A stretch of DNA of 64,000 nt from Parageobacillus thermantarcticus (GCF_900111865.1 NZ_FOJS01000007.1:36129-100128), one strand, 5' to 3'; shown: positions 18,898-29,085, counted from the stretch's first letter. Notes: a model not told the origin generated them from the letters alone. Made by a program: numbers and translations.

Positions 18898-20205
18898 TTA
18901 AAAATTAATATAATCCAGCGGATTTACCGCATTGGATTTTGCCGGATTCCATTGGCCGCGATGCAGTTCGAAGTGAAGGTGAGGCCCTGTCGAGCGGCCT
19001 GTGTTGCCCATATAGCCGATGATTTGTCCTTTGCGAACCGTTTGTCCTTCACCGGCAAGACGCGCTTCAAGATGAGCGTATACCGTTGTGTATACTTGTC
19101 CATTAATCATATGAGTGATAAAAATGACGTTTCCATAGCTGCTCGAATAATACGAACGGAACACATACCCGTCCGCTACCGCAACAACAGGAACGACGGC
19201 ACCTCGTTTGCCAATATCGATTCCCGGATGAAAATCACTTCCGCCAAAACGGTAACCGAATCCCGATGTAATCGGGCCATTCGCCGGTCTCATAAACGCA
19301 CCGCTTGTAACAGCCGGAACGTTCGATGCGCCTCGAGAACTAGACGAGCCTCCGCTATAATTGTCGCTACTTCCGTATGAATATGTATGCGCTTGGCGTT
19401 TTGCTTCCTCTTCCGCCCGTTTTTTCTCCATCAGCTGTTGAAGCTGATATTTTACAGCCGCTTCCTGTTTTCTCAACAATTCCTGTTCTTCCGCAAGCGC
19501 CATTTTCATTTCATGATGTTCTTGCTCTTTTTGTTTCAAATTCGCCATTAATTGATTCTTTTTGTTGATTTGCTCATTTAATTTTTGTTTAAGCTGCTCT
19601 AGTTCTTTCAAATCAGCTTGGAGATTATTTAGTTTATCGGTAAGTTCCTTTTCTTTTTTCTCTTTCAACGCTTTATCGGCCTGTTGTTCGCGGATAATTT
19701 GCTTGTCCGCCTCAAAAATGGTTGTCACTGCGCTGATGCGGTCAATGAAATCGCTGAAGCTTTGCGACCCAAGCAACACTTCAAGATAGCTGATCACTCC
19801 GCCGCTTTCTTGCAGCGAGCGAACGCGTTCTTTTAAAATCTCGTTCCGCTTTTCGATGCGTTCTTGCACTTCAGCGATTTCGCGCTTCAATGTTTCAATA
19901 TCTTGTTCTGTTTTTTGAATGTCCGCCGACAAATTGCGGATTTTTCCGCTCGTCTCTTCCACCGCTAAATCAAGCTTTTTAATCTCGGAAGAGAGCGCTT
20001 TTTGCTGTGTTTGCAATCTTTGAATTTGTTGATCAGCGTTGTTTATTTTACTTTGAACCGCAGACTGTTTGGAGCGAATGTCGTTAATCGCATCCTGTTT
20101 TTCTTGAATTTCTCTGTCGCTTACCGCATTTGCCAAATGCGGAAAAACGCTAATGCCTAACGCCGTCACCGCAGCAAGCGCCATCGCTTTCCTTCTTTTC
20201 ATCAA
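18898..20205 (-). CDS. EnvC-like M23 peptidoglycan endopeptidase with long coiled coil
   Basis: 435 aa with a signal peptide (cleavage likely after ANA near residue 27). Residues 30-275 are a long coiled coil, followed by a Ser/Gly linker and a LytM/M23 domain (about 305-430). Zn ligands are visible in HPGIDIG and HLHFELHRG. This is the EnvC/PcsB architecture activated by FtsEX. It lies 31 bp downstream of ftsX in the same direction, so it is probably the direct FtsEX-controlled hydrolase. In B. subtilis that role is filled by the unlinked CwlO. Confidence 0.9.
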   Translation of the reverse strand: MMKRRKAMALAAVTALGISVFPHLANAVSDREIQEKQDAINDIRSKQSAVQSKINNADQQIQRLQTQQKALSSEIKKLDLAVEETSGKIRNLSADIQKTEQDIETLKREIAEVQERIEKRNEILKERVRSLQESGGVISYLEVLLGSQSFSDFIDRISAVTTIFEADKQIIREQQADKALKEKKEKELTDKLNNLQADLKELEQLKQKLNEQINKKNQLMANLKQKEQEHHEMKMALAEEQELLRKQEAAVKYQLQQLMEKKRAEEEAKRQAHTYSYGSSDNYSGGSSSSRGASNVPAVTSGAFMRPANGPITSGFGYRFGGSDFHPGIDIGKRGAVVPVVAVADGYVFRSYYSSSYGNVIFITHMINGQVYTTVYAHLEARLAGEGQTVRKGQIIGYMGNTGRSTGPHLHFELHRGQWNPAKSNAVNPLDYINF

Positions 20206-20236
20206 TACATTCTCCTCTCTCCCATTGTTTTTTCTA

Positions 20237-21130
20237 TTAAACTTTTAAAAATCTGCGGACAGACATCATGCTTCCCCAAACGCCGATGCACGCTCCAAAA
20301 AGCAGCAAAATCAAGCTGATTTGCCACATAAACGGATTAAACGGTAGAAGTTCTATAAACGGAACCGTAATTTTTGGCTCCAAAAATTTGTAAATGTTAT
20401 AATAAACGACCAAGATCGAAACAATCGGAAAAATCGCGCCAATGACGCCTAGCCACAATCCTTCCAAAAAGAACGGCCAACGAATAAATCCGTTCGTCGC
20501 TCCTACTAATCTCATAATCTCAATCTCGCGCCGCCGCGCAAAAATTGTAATTTTAATCGTATTCGAGATTAAAAACATCGCCGTGAACAACAGGCCGATA
20601 ATCAGCACAATCCCGATGTTTCTCGCCACTTTCAACGTGCTGAACAACTTTTCTACTTGACCTTGGCCGTAGTTCACTTTGTGCACAAATTGGAACTTTT
20701 CAATTTGTTTGGCCACTTTGATCGTATCTGTCGGTTTTTCCGTCTTGACGACATACACGTCGCTTAGCGGATTATCTTGCTCAAACAAACGGAACGAAGA
20801 ACCTTCTTCTCCGAAACTTTTAATTAAATTTTTCAATTCTTGTTCTTTCGAAGAATAGCGTATTTCCTTCACTTCAGGAATTGCTTCAATCTGCGCGCGA
20901 AGCGCTTGTTTATCTTGCTCGTTCGCCGTCACATCAATATGAACGCGAATTTCAACATCGTTTTCGATCTTTTTCGCGAAATGGTTCATATTAAACATGA
21001 CGACTAAAAACACGCCGACTAGTAGCAACGTAACGGTCACCGCACTGATGGAAGCAAACGTCATCCATCCGTTTCTGCCAAGACTTTTCACGCTTTCCCG
21101 CATGTGGCGCTTTAGGGTGTTAAGCCTCAT
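20237..21130 (-). CDS. ftsX: Cell-division ABC transporter permease FtsX
   Basis: 297 aa with four transmembrane helices (about 25-45, 170-195, 220-245, 265-285) and a large extracellular loop between helices 1 and 2 that contacts the hydrolase. ATG at 21130 gives MRLNTLKRHMRESVKSLGRNG, matching FtsX starts. An upstream in-frame ATG at 21157 would lie deep inside ftsE. The start overlaps ftsE by 11 bp, as usual for ftsEX. Confidence 0.93.
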   Translation of the reverse strand: MRLNTLKRHMRESVKSLGRNGWMTFASISAVTVTLLLVGVFLVVMFNMNHFAKKIENDVEIRVHIDVTANEQDKQALRAQIEAIPEVKEIRYSSKEQELKNLIKSFGEEGSSFRLFEQDNPLSDVYVVKTEKPTDTIKVAKQIEKFQFVHKVNYGQGQVEKLFSTLKVARNIGIVLIIGLLFTAMFLISNTIKITIFARRREIEIMRLVGATNGFIRWPFFLEGLWLGVIGAIFPIVSILVVYYNIYKFLEPKITVPFIELLPFNPFMWQISLILLLFGACIGVWGSMMSVRRFLKV

Positions 21131-21806
21131 AGCCGTATTCTCCCTTCGCCTCATCACGGACGATTTTCCCGTTTTCCATTGCGATGACGCGCCGCCTAAT
21201 CGTATTCACAATTTCACGATTATGTGTCGCCATCACAATTGTTGTGCCGCGATTATTAATTTTTTCAAACAATTCCATAATTCCCCATGATGTTTCCGGA
21301 TCTAAATTTCCCGTCGGTTCATCAGCGATAACAATTTTCGGAGAGTTTACAATCGAGCGAGCGATCGAGACACGCTGCTGCTCCCCTCCGGAAAGTTCAT
21401 CCGGATATGAGCGCACTTTATGCTTTAGACCGACTAATTCGAGCACTTCCATCACTTTGTTGCGAATCACTTTTGGCGATTCTTCAATTACTTCCAAAGC
21501 AAACGCTACATTTTCATATACCGTTAGCTTAGGAAGCAATTTGAAGTCTTGAAAGACGACCCCGATATGGCGGCGCAATAATGGAACTTTGCTGTCTCTT
21601 AATTTTGCGAGATTTACGCCGTTAATCATAATCGTGCCGCTTGTCGGCTTTTCTTCACGGTATATCATTTTCACAAGCGTCGATTTTCCCGCGCCGCTTG
21701 GTCCAACGACATACACGAATTCTCCTTGCTTGATGCGGACGTTCACCCCGTTCAGCGCTACTACGCCGTTCGGATACGTCTTGTATACATCTTGCATTTC
21801 AATCAT
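21120..21806 (-). CDS. ftsE: Cell-division ABC transporter ATPase FtsE
   Basis: 228-aa ATPase: Walker A GPSGAGKST, Q-loop VFQDFKLL, signature LSGGEQQRVSIARS, Walker B IVIADEPTGNLD, H-loop ATHN. With FtsX it forms a mechanotransmission complex that activates a cell-wall hydrolase; in B. subtilis it also affects sporulation entry. First gene of ftsE-ftsX-hydrolase. Confidence 0.96.
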   Translation of the reverse strand: MIEMQDVYKTYPNGVVALNGVNVRIKQGEFVYVVGPSGAGKSTLVKMIYREEKPTSGTIMINGVNLAKLRDSKVPLLRRHIGVVFQDFKLLPKLTVYENVAFALEVIEESPKVIRNKVMEVLELVGLKHKVRSYPDELSGGEQQRVSIARSIVNSPKIVIADEPTGNLDPETSWGIMELFEKINNRGTTIVMATHNREIVNTIRRRVIAMENGKIVRDEAKGEYGYEA

Positions 21807-21959
21807 GCTTAATCACCTAATCTCGTTTTCTTAGTTGTTATGACTCGAGCCGTTTCGTCTTATTTCGAATCGATCATACAAAATTCCGCAAAGTTTATTA
21901 TAACATTATCTTTTAAACTTTAATTTTACATTTATATTTCAAAAACATTACATAGAAAA

Positions 21960-21986
21960 AATCCGGTCCTTGTAAGGTACCGGATT
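21960..21986 (-). terminator. Terminator of cccB
   Basis: AATCCGGT/ACCGGATT outer stem plus inner CCTT/AAGG. On the minus strand it is followed by TTTTTTC. Confidence 0.85.
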
Positions 21987-21994
21987 GACAATGA

Positions 21995-22327
21995 TTATTT
22001 TTTGGACGCAAGCCATTCCGCCACTTTGTCGGCGTCTTCTCCTTTGATAATGCCAGGCGGCATGCTGCCGCGCCCGTTCTCGATAATTTTTTTAATTTCA
22101 TCTTTCGAATATTTGCTTCCAACCTTTTGCAAGTTTGGTCCTGCACCGCCTGATAAATCTTTTCCGTGACAAGAAGAACAGTTTTGTTGGAAGATTTGCT
22201 CTGCTGCTGCGGCAGTATCCCCTCCGCCATTATTCCCATTGTTGTTATCAGACGCATTGTTGCCGCCACCACAGGCCGCAAGCGCTAACGAAGCACCAAG
22301 AAACACAGTGGCAAGTTTCCATTTCAT
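21995..22327 (-). CDS. cccB: Lipoprotein cytochrome c-551
   Basis: 110 aa. Lipobox LAAC (about residues 16-19) follows a signal peptide, with a Gly/Asn-rich linker. Single haem-binding motif CSSCHGKD, then the distal Met ligand in GSMPPGII. Membrane-anchored electron carrier outside the cell, donating to terminal oxidases. Located between ftsE and the yitT-type gene, as B. subtilis cccB. Confidence 0.93.
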   Translation of the reverse strand: MKWKLATVFLGASLALAACGGGNNASDNNNGNNGGGDTAAAAEQIFQQNCSSCHGKDLSGGAGPNLQKVGSKYSKDEIKKIIENGRGSMPPGIIKGEDADKVAEWLASKK

Positions 22328-22392
22328 AAACGAACTCCCCCTACTTACTTAGATGATTACGTTCATTGTTATTATAACCGATTTTACAAAAA

Positions 22393-23253
22393 TTACGTGC
22401 GCTTAAATCCTTCCCCGAGCACTTCGGCGGCGTTCATCACAATGACAAACGCTGATGGATCAATGGTTTTCACCAATTGTTTCAATTTTGTGAACTCCGC
22501 TTGCTGCACCACACACATCAACACCGGGCGTTCATGGTCGGTATAGCCGCCATACCCCGACAGCCTTGTGACGCCGCGGTCAATTTCATGCAAAATCGCG
22601 CGGCGCACTTTTTCTTCCTCATTGGTAATAATCATCGCCATTTTTGAGCTGCCGAGCCCGACTTGCACTAAATCGATCGTTTTGCTTGTCACATAAAGGC
22701 CGATGAGCGCATACAGCGCTTGTTCAATATCAAAGACAAACGCTGCAGTTGATACGATAAGCCCGTCGATCAACACCACGCACATGCCGAGGGACAATCC
22801 GGTGTATTTATGAATGATTTGCGCCGCCAAATCGGTCCCGCCTGTTGACGCTTTGCCGCGAAACACAATGCCGAGGCCAAGCCCGACGCCAATGCCGCCA
22901 AACAGCGAACCAAGCAGCGGGTCACGGGTGGCTGGTTCAACATCTTTCGTCAAATAGACAACAAGCGGCAAAAACAATGTGCCGACAAGCGTCTTCACCC
23001 CAAATTGCCTGCCAAGCAAAACAACTCCGGCAACGAACAAAGGAATGTTGAGCGCCCATTGCACATAGGCAGGCTGCCAGCCGAACACCGCATGGGCGAT
23101 CGTGCTGATTCCGCTGACACCGCCGGAGGCGACGCGGTTTGGCAATAAAAAAAGATTAAACGCCACGGCGACTATCGCCGAACCAATCAATATGCACAAA
23201 TATTCTATGACAAGTTCCGTTTTCGGATGCAATAGCCGATTTTTTCTTCTCAT
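22393..23253 (-). CDS. yvjA: YitT-family membrane protein (YvjA)
   Basis: 286 aa. Five to six transmembrane helices in the first 170 residues include NLFLLPNRVASGGVSGI and GKASTGGTDLAAQII, both family signatures. A C-terminal DUF2179 domain follows (KMAMIITNEEEKVRRAIL). Function unknown. Synteny with B. subtilis yvjA beside cccB and prfB. Confidence 0.88.
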   Translation of the reverse strand: MRRKNRLLHPKTELVIEYLCILIGSAIVAVAFNLFLLPNRVASGGVSGISTIAHAVFGWQPAYVQWALNIPLFVAGVVLLGRQFGVKTLVGTLFLPLVVYLTKDVEPATRDPLLGSLFGGIGVGLGLGIVFRGKASTGGTDLAAQIIHKYTGLSLGMCVVLIDGLIVSTAAFVFDIEQALYALIGLYVTSKTIDLVQVGLGSSKMAMIITNEEEKVRRAILHEIDRGVTRLSGYGGYTDHERPVLMCVVQQAEFTKLKQLVKTIDPSAFVIVMNAAEVLGEGFKRT

Positions 23254-23499
23254 TCGTCCGACCTCCTATGAGAGTATAGCACGCCCATTTTCGTAAGTAA
23301 ATGGCATCTGATTAAAGCAGCAGCGCAGTAAAGCCTGCTTGCGCAAAAAAGGCGCGTCGTCCGCGAAAACAAACCGCCCTTGCCGGCAAGTCAGTTCATC
23401 CAAAATTAAGTCCGGGACTTGGCGTAAAACAAAACGCCTAAAGCGACCTTACGTTCCACGGGTTTCAGGGCGCTAGACTGAAAGAAAATGAGGACTTGC

Positions 23500-23611
23500 C
23501 AAAAAAAGAAGGGCGCCCCAAAAGTGATGGGACACCCTTCTGTGCTACTTGTATATACGAATCGAACAATGTGCGAAAACCTACATATTCCGCTTATGGT
23601 CAAACAATCTT
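23500..23611. repeat. Intergenic hairpin repeat B and prfB terminator
   Basis: The hairpin at 23507-23541 (14-bp arms AGAAGGGCGCCCCA and TGGGACACCCTTCT, one mismatch) is followed on the minus strand by seven Ts, so it terminates prfB. The hairpin and its right flank (TACTTGTATATAC, AACCTACATATTCCGCTTATGGTC) align with element A at 17421-17530 (TACTGTATATAC, AACCTATC...ATTCTGTTTTGGTC), indicating a dispersed repeat. The rest of 23254-23500 holds no recognisable gene. Confidence 0.6.
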
Positions 23612-23628
23612 TCAAGCTAGTCTCTTTT

Positions 23629-24733
23629 TTATTTTAGTTTGGAACGCAAGTATGCGTCGATAAATATGTCGATTTCACCATCCATCACAGCTTGTACGTT
23701 TCCGACTTCGACGTTCGTGCGATGGTCTTTGACGAGCGAATAAGGATGGAAAACATACGAACGGATTTGGTTCCCCCAGCCGATTTCTTTTTGCTCGCCG
23801 CGAATTTCGGCAAGCTCGGCTTGCTGTTCTTCCAATTTCTTTTGATAAAGCTTCGCCTTTAACATGTTCATCGCTTTTTCGCGGTTTTTAATTTGCGAAC
23901 GTTCCGATTGGCACGTCACGACAATGCCGGTCGGAATGTGGGTGATGCGCACGGCGGAGTCCGTCGTGTTGACGTGCTGCCCTCCGGCGCCGCTGGAACG
24001 GTACGTATCAATTCTGATCTCTTCCGGACGGATTTCAATTTCAATGTCATCGTTCATCTCTGGAATCACTTCGCAAGAGACGAACGACGTATGACGGCGG
24101 CCGGACGCGTCGAACGGAGAAATCCGGACAAGGCGGTGCACGCCTTTCTCCGATTTTAAATAGCCGTACGCGTTATGCCCTTTAATAAGAAGCGTGACGC
24201 TTTTAATCCCCGCTTCTTCGCCAGGCAAATAGTCCAGCGTCTCCACTTTAAATCCTTTTTTCTCCGCCCAGCGCGTATACATCCGCAAAAGCATCGAACC
24301 CCAGTCTTGCGACTCGGTGCCGCCCGCGCCAGGATGGAGCTCTAAAATCGCATTGTTTTTATCGTACGGCTCATTCAAGAGAAGCTGAAGCTCAAACTCG
24401 CTAAAATCTTTCGCAAGTTTTTTCGCTTCTGTCACCAGCTCTTTTTGCAAGTCTTCATCCGGTTCTTCTTTCACCAATTCGTACGTCACTTCTAAGTTTT
24501 CGTACCGCTCCTCGAGCGATTGAAATTCGCTGACTAAGTCTTTTAATTCATTCGCCTCGGTAATGACGGTTTGCGCTGCTTTTTGATCATCCCAAAAGTT
24601 CGGCGCCGCCATTTGTTCTTCTAGCTCGCGAATGCGCGCTTGCTTTGCTTCGAGGTCAAAGAGACCCCCTTATTTCCGCTAATCGCTTAGCCATTTTTTC
24701 GAGTTCCTGCTTTATTTCGATCAAGTCGATCAT
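23629..24733 (-). CDS. prfB: Peptide chain release factor 2, with programmed +1 frameshift
   Basis: RF2 reads UAA and UGA stops. The gene starts at ATG 24733 (after GAGGTGAAGCATC), encodes 25 codons, then meets an in-frame TGA at 24656-24658 in the context AGGGGG-TCT-CTT-TGA-C. This is the classic autoregulatory frameshift site: an internal Shine-Dalgarno, then CTT slippage and TGA read as frameshift. After the shift the frame gives [15 protein letters not shown] and the rest. Motifs: SPF (codon recognition) in [13 protein letters not shown] in [16 protein letters not shown]. Intact product about 366 aa. Convention: the open frame without the shift starts at 24612. Confidence 0.97.
24654..24677 (-). 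promoter_or_regulatory. RF2 autoregulatory frameshift signal
   Basis: On the minus strand AGGGGG lies 3 nt upstream of CTT-TGA-C. The internal SD-like run promotes +1 slippage of tRNA-Leu on CTT when RF2 is scarce, so RF2 controls its own synthesis. Every element of the canonical bacterial prfB signal is present. Confidence 0.95.
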
Positions 24734-24845
24734 GATGCTTCACCTCGTTACTCATTGTACTGGATTTTCAAAGTGAGAATCAATGGGCGCTAAGGCCTTT
24801 TCGCGCAAACAAAGCGAGGGGAAATCCCCCGCTTCGCCGCAACCG

Positions 24846-27359
24846 TTACGCATTCTTGCCGCAACAATGTTTATACTTCTTGCCGCTTCCGCAAATGCAA
24901 GGATCGTTGCGGCCGATGCGCACTTTTTTCCGGTACGGTTTCCGCTTCGTTTCCCCTTCTCCTTCTTTCGGATGAACCGCTTCGCCTTTCGCCACTTCTT
25001 GGCGTTCGAGATTGCTATGGATTTCTGCTTTCATAATATATTTGGCCACTTCTTCTTCAATGGAAGCGATCATGTTTTCAAACATCGCGTATCCTTCCAT
25101 TTGGTACTCGCGAAGCGGATCGATTTGTCCGTACGCGCGCAAATGGATGCCTTGGCGCAGTTGCTCCATCGCGTCGATATGGTCCATCCATTTCATATCG
25201 ACGGCGCGCAGAACGATGACGCGTTCAAATTCGCGCATTTGCTCCGGCGGAATTTGCTGTTCTTTTTCGTCATAGCGCGCTTTCACTTTTTCCCAAATCA
25301 ACTCGATCATTTCTTCCGGCTCTTTGCCGCGCAAATCGTTAACAGTTACATCGCCTTCCGGCAACAAATTCGCGTTAAGGTAATCGACAATTCCTTTTAA
25401 ATTCCATTCTTCTGGAAGTTCCTCTTTCGGCGTATAAGTATTGACGACGCGCTCAATGACCGATTGCAGCATTTTTTCAATAATGTCGCGAAGGTTCTCG
25501 GCATCGAGCACTTCATAGCGCTGGCGGTAAATGATTTCGCGCTGCTCGCGCAACACGTCGTCGTATTGAAGCAGCTGCTTGCGAGCATCGAAGTTGTTGC
25601 CTTCAACCCGTTTTTGCGCCGACTCGACCGCTTTGGTGACCATTTTGCTTTGGATCGGCTGCGAATCATCCATGCCCAGCCGGTCCATCATCGCCATTAA
25701 ACTTTCCGAACCGAAACGACGCATCAATTCATCTTCGAGCGACAAGTAAAATTGCGAAACACCCGGGTCGCCCTGACGCCCCGCGCGGCCGCGCAACTGG
25801 TTGTCAATGCGGCGGCTTTCATGGCGCTCCGTGCCGATGACCGCCAAGCCGCCAAGCTCTTTCACACCTTCGCCAAGCTTAATGTCCGTGCCGCGTCCGG
25901 CCATGTTTGTCGCGATCGTCACGGCGCCTTTTTGGCCGGCTTGGGCGATGATTTCCGCTTCTTTCGCGTGGTTTTTCGCATTTAATACATTATGCGGAAT
26001 GCCGCGTTTTTTCAACATGTTTGAAAGCAGTTCCGACGTTTCAATCGACACCGTCCCGACAAGCACCGGCTGCCCTTTCGCATGGCGCTGTGCGATATCT
26101 TCCACCACGGCGCGGAATTTTCCTTCCATCGTCCGGAAAATCAAATCCGGGCGGTCTTCACGAATGACCGGTTTGTTTGTTGGAATGACGACGACTTGCA
26201 TGTTATAAATGTTGCGGAACTCTTCTTCTTCCGTTTTCGCCGTTCCTGTCATTCCCGCCAATTTTTCATACATGCGGAAATAGTTTTGGAACGTGATCGT
26301 CGCAAGCGTCATCGATTCGTTTTGAATTTCCAGCCCTTCTTTCGCCTCGATCGCTTGATGCAGCCCATCACTATAGCGACGCCCTCTCATCAAGCGGCCG
26401 GTAAACGGGTCGACGATGACGACTTTTCCGTCTTCGACGACGTAATCGACATCGCGGTGCATCGCCACATGCGCTTTAAGCGCCAGATTAATATGATGGT
26501 TCAGCGTTACATGCTTTAAGTCGAATAAGTTGTCGATTCCAAACGCTTTTTCTGCTTTTGTAATCCCTTCTTCAGTCAGCTGCACGCTTTTCGTTTTCTC
26601 ATCGTACGTGTAATCGACGTCTTTTTTCAACGTGCGCACAAACGCGTTCGCCTGAATATACAACTTCGTCGATTTTTGCGCAGTACCCGAAATGATGAGC
26701 GGCGTCCGCGCTTCGTCAATCAAAATCGAGTCCACTTCGTCAATGATCGCATAATGAAGCGGGCGCTGCACGATATGCTCTTTATAAAGCACCATATTAT
26801 CGCGCAAATAGTCAAAGCCGAACTCGTTGTTCGTTCCGTACGTAATATCGGCATTATACGCCGCCTGCTTCTCTTCGCGCGACATGCCGCTTAAGTTCAA
26901 GCCGACACTTAATCCCAAAAACTCGTACAACTTGCCCATTTCCGTCGCGTCGCGGGTCGCCAAATATTCGTTGACCGTCACGACGTGCACGCCTCTTCCA
27001 GTTAAGGCGTTTAAATAAACAGGCATCGTCGCCGTTAACGTTTTTCCTTCCCCTGTTTTCATTTCGGCGATATTTCCTTCATGAAGGACGACGCCGCCCA
27101 TAATTTGCACTTTATATGGATATAATCCAAGGACGCGCTTTGCCCCTTCGCGAACGACGGCAAACGCTTCAACCAACAAATCGTCAAGCGATTCGCCTTG
27201 TTGGTAGCGCGCTTTAAATTCCTCCGTCTTTTGACGCAACTCATCATCCGAAAGCTTTGCCATCTCCGGGCCAAGCGCATCGACTTGGTCAGCGATCTTT
27301 TCTAAACGGCTAAGCTGGCGTTTGTTTGGATCAAACACCTTTTTCAATACTCCAAGCAT
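24846..27359 (-). CDS. secA: Preprotein translocase ATPase SecA (SecA1)
   Basis: 837-aa motor of the general Sec pathway. DEAD motor: Walker A in [20 protein letters not shown], and motif [12 protein letters not shown]. The C-terminal zinc module ([14 protein letters not shown]) for SecB/ribosome contact is present, unlike in SecA2. Upstream of prfB as in B. subtilis. A second, shorter secA lies at 58002-60374. Confidence 0.97.
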   Translation of the reverse strand: MLGVLKKVFDPNKRQLSRLEKIADQVDALGPEMAKLSDDELRQKTEEFKARYQQGESLDDLLVEAFAVVREGAKRVLGLYPYKVQIMGGVVLHEGNIAEMKTGEGKTLTATMPVYLNALTGRGVHVVTVNEYLATRDATEMGKLYEFLGLSVGLNLSGMSREEKQAAYNADITYGTNNEFGFDYLRDNMVLYKEHIVQRPLHYAIIDEVDSILIDEARTPLIISGTAQKSTKLYIQANAFVRTLKKDVDYTYDEKTKSVQLTEEGITKAEKAFGIDNLFDLKHVTLNHHINLALKAHVAMHRDVDYVVEDGKVVIVDPFTGRLMRGRRYSDGLHQAIEAKEGLEIQNESMTLATITFQNYFRMYEKLAGMTGTAKTEEEEFRNIYNMQVVVIPTNKPVIREDRPDLIFRTMEGKFRAVVEDIAQRHAKGQPVLVGTVSIETSELLSNMLKKRGIPHNVLNAKNHAKEAEIIAQAGQKGAVTIATNMAGRGTDIKLGEGVKELGGLAVIGTERHESRRIDNQLRGRAGRQGDPGVSQFYLSLEDELMRRFGSESLMAMMDRLGMDDSQPIQSKMVTKAVESAQKRVEGNNFDARKQLLQYDDVLREQREIIYRQRYEVLDAENLRDIIEKMLQSVIERVVNTYTPKEELPEEWNLKGIVDYLNANLLPEGDVTVNDLRGKEPEEMIELIWEKVKARYDEKEQQIPPEQMREFERVIVLRAVDMKWMDHIDAMEQLRQGIHLRAYGQIDPLREYQMEGYAMFENMIASIEEEVAKYIMKAEIHSNLERQEVAKGEAVHPKEGEGETKRKPYRKKVRIGRNDPCICGSGKKYKHCCGKNA

Positions 27360-27578
27360 AGAAAACGCTCCTTATTCAATAGAATCACTAATTTACATAA
27401 TATCACGTACGCGGATGGGTGACAACTAAGACGCGGTAAGGGGCGAGGAGGAAAGATGGAAAAGGATAGACTTTTATAGCTGGGGCAACTTCATTGTCAA
27501 CTTCCAGTTCAGCGAATGGAAGTCTCCGGAAAAAAGAAAAACGCTTTGTACGCTTCTTTTTATTTCCAGCACTCATCA

Positions 27579-28178
27579 TCATTCTTGGGATTGGATTTGT
27601 TCAATAGCTCCTTCCACATGCAAAAGGCGTTTGTTGAGCGCGTATATTTGAAATCCTTTTTCTTCTACTTTCTTATCTATATTTTTCAACAAGGCATGCA
27701 CATCGTCAGCGACTTGATTTTCCAGACGAAATAAAGCTTCTTTCACCTCGCATAATTCCCGTTCCACCCGTTCAAGCCGCCCTTTCACATTCGCCATCTC
27801 ATTTTCAAGACGATCAAGACGGCCGTTTACCGCTTCCATCTCTTTCTCCAGACGTTCTAACCGAGCTTCCATTGTTGCGAGCCGAACTTCGATTGTTGCG
27901 AAACGTTTTTCCATTTGAACGAAGCGCTCATCAACCTGTGCAAAGCGTTTGTTCATTTCAGCAAAACGTTCATCAACTTGTGCAAAACGTTTATCAATCT
28001 GCTTAAAACGTTGGTCAATTTCCTCAAAACGTTTATCTATTTGTTCAAAACGCTGGTCAATCTGTTCAAAACGTTTATCCATTTGCTCAAAACGACTGCG
28101 AACTTCTAATTGAAATTGTCCAACATTCGTTTCGATCTTGTCCAACTTTACTAAAATCTGTTGTAAAAGAGCCTCCAT
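27579..28178 (-). CDS. Heptad-repeat coiled-coil protein of unknown function
   Basis: 199 aa. Residues about 28-95 are a run of 7-residue units of the form RF-E/A-Q/E-I/V/M-D-K/Q/E, which changes into R-L-E-R-L-E units up to about residue 140. A continuous coiled coil of about 150 residues with no signal peptide or membrane segment is predicted. At the DNA level this is a 21-bp tandem repeat (27890-28110). It sits between secA and hpf. Function unknown; similar phage and cytoskeletal-like coiled-coil proteins exist. Confidence 0.75.
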   Translation of the reverse strand: MEALLQQILVKLDKIETNVGQFQLEVRSRFEQMDKRFEQIDQRFEQIDKRFEEIDQRFKQIDKRFAQVDERFAEMNKRFAQVDERFVQMEKRFATIEVRLATMEARLERLEKEMEAVNGRLDRLENEMANVKGRLERVERELCEVKEALFRLENQVADDVHALLKNIDKKVEEKGFQIYALNKRLLHVEGAIEQIQSQE

Positions 28179-28208
28179 CGTTTTTCCACTCCTTCTTTAA
28201 CATTATAA

Positions 28209-28236
28209 CATCCCCCGCCGGCGCTGGCAGGGGATG
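28209..28236 (-). terminator. Possible terminator after hpf
   Basis: CATCCCC...GGGGATG outer stem with an inner GCCGGCGCTGGC hairpin, 5 bp past the hpf stop. No long T-run follows on the minus strand, so termination would be weak. Confidence 0.5.
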
Positions 28237-28240
28237 AATG

Positions 28241-28792
28241 TCAGTTTGCTTCAATTAAGCCATATTTTCCATCTTTGCGGCGATACACGATGTTCGTACG
28301 GTTCGTTTCCGCGTTCGTAAAGATGAAGAAATTATGGCCAAGCAAGTTCATTTGCAAAATCGCCTCTTCGCTGTCCATCGGTTTCAAGCTGAAATGTTTC
28401 GTGCGGACAATTTCAAATTCTTCTTCCTCATTTTCCTCCGCCGGAGCGTTAGTTTGCACGGCAAGCACTTGTTTTGCCTCTTTATCGCGGTCGCGCAATT
28501 TGCGGTTGACTTTCGTTTTATGCTTGCGAATTTGTCTTTCCAATTTATCCGCTACTAAATCAATGGCTGCATACATGTCGTCATGGCGTTCTTCCGCGCG
28601 CAACAGCAATTGCGGCATCGGGATCGTCACTTCGATTTTCCCTTGTTTATCGTTGTATACTTTTAAATTGACGTGAACATGGACATCTTCCGTGTTTTCA
28701 AAATATCTTTCCAATTTTCCGATTTTTTTCTCAACATACTTACGCAATGCTGGAGTTACTTCAATGTTTTCCCCGCGAATGTTATAGATCAT
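28241..28792 (-). CDS. hpf: Long ribosome hibernation promoting factor
   Basis: About 183 aa. The N-terminal S30AE domain (MIYNIRGENIEVTPALRKYVEKKIGKLERYF) binds the ribosome decoding region, and the C-terminal domain (IVRTKHFSLKPMDSEEAILQMNLLGHNFFIF) dimerises to form inactive 100S ribosomes. ATG at 28792 follows AAGGAG and matches YvyD; upstream codons are non-homologous. A SigH-type promoter lies upstream, in keeping with stationary-phase control in B. subtilis. Confidence 0.94.
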   Translation of the reverse strand: MIYNIRGENIEVTPALRKYVEKKIGKLERYFENTEDVHVHVNLKVYNDKQGKIEVTIPMPQLLLRAEERHDDMYAAIDLVADKLERQIRKHKTKVNRKLRDRDKEAKQVLAVQTNAPAEENEEEEFEIVRTKHFSLKPMDSEEAILQMNLLGHNFFIFTNAETNRTNIVYRRKDGKYGLIEAN

Positions 28793-28828
28793 CGCTGACC
28801 ACTCCTTTATCAAGGGTATGTATATTAT

Positions 28829-28855
28829 ATTCAACAATATCAAACAAAATCCTCC
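28829..28855 (-). promoter_or_regulatory. SigH-type promoter of hpf
   Basis: On the minus strand GGAGGATTT, 11 bp, GTTGAAT matches the SigH consensus RNAGGAWWW-N11/12-RNNGAAT at every defined position. It lies about 37 bp upstream of the hpf start. B. subtilis yvyD is known to have SigB and SigH promoters. The overlap with an SD-like GGAGG is probably coincidental. Confidence 0.7.
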
Positions 28856-29048
28856 TTCAATCGGGAAAGGGTTTTTGAAAATTTTGTGAAGCGCAAACAG
28901 TTTCTCGTTTTTATTTACTACTTATAATGTTAAAACATAGGGAAAATTACTCATCGCGTTTAGCCTTTATCGTTAACAAATATGCCAGCACCGCATGGCA
29001 GGGTTGTCCGGCTCCCCCGCCAATACCGCAACAACCGATTTGCGCGAA
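28856..29048. other. Intergenic region hpf to flagellar cluster
   Basis: No gene or clear element is visible apart from AT-rich sequence that could hold further hpf promoters on the minus strand. Confidence 0.5.
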
Positions 29049-29085
29049 AAAACACCAAGCCCCGCATCATGGGGCCTGGTGTTTT
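29049..29085 (-). terminator. Terminator ending the fliD-fliS-fliT operon
   Basis: AAAACACCAAGCCCC/GGGGCCTGGTGTTTT stem with a 7-nt loop. Both sides have A/T runs, so it is bidirectional in form. It ends the flaG-fliD-fliS-fliT transcript. Confidence 0.85.

Noticed and set aside
23406..23615. 69-aa minus-strand open frame between yvjA and prfB
   Set aside because: It spans the terminator hairpin repeat, has no ribosome site and no similarity recognised; treated as repeat sequence.
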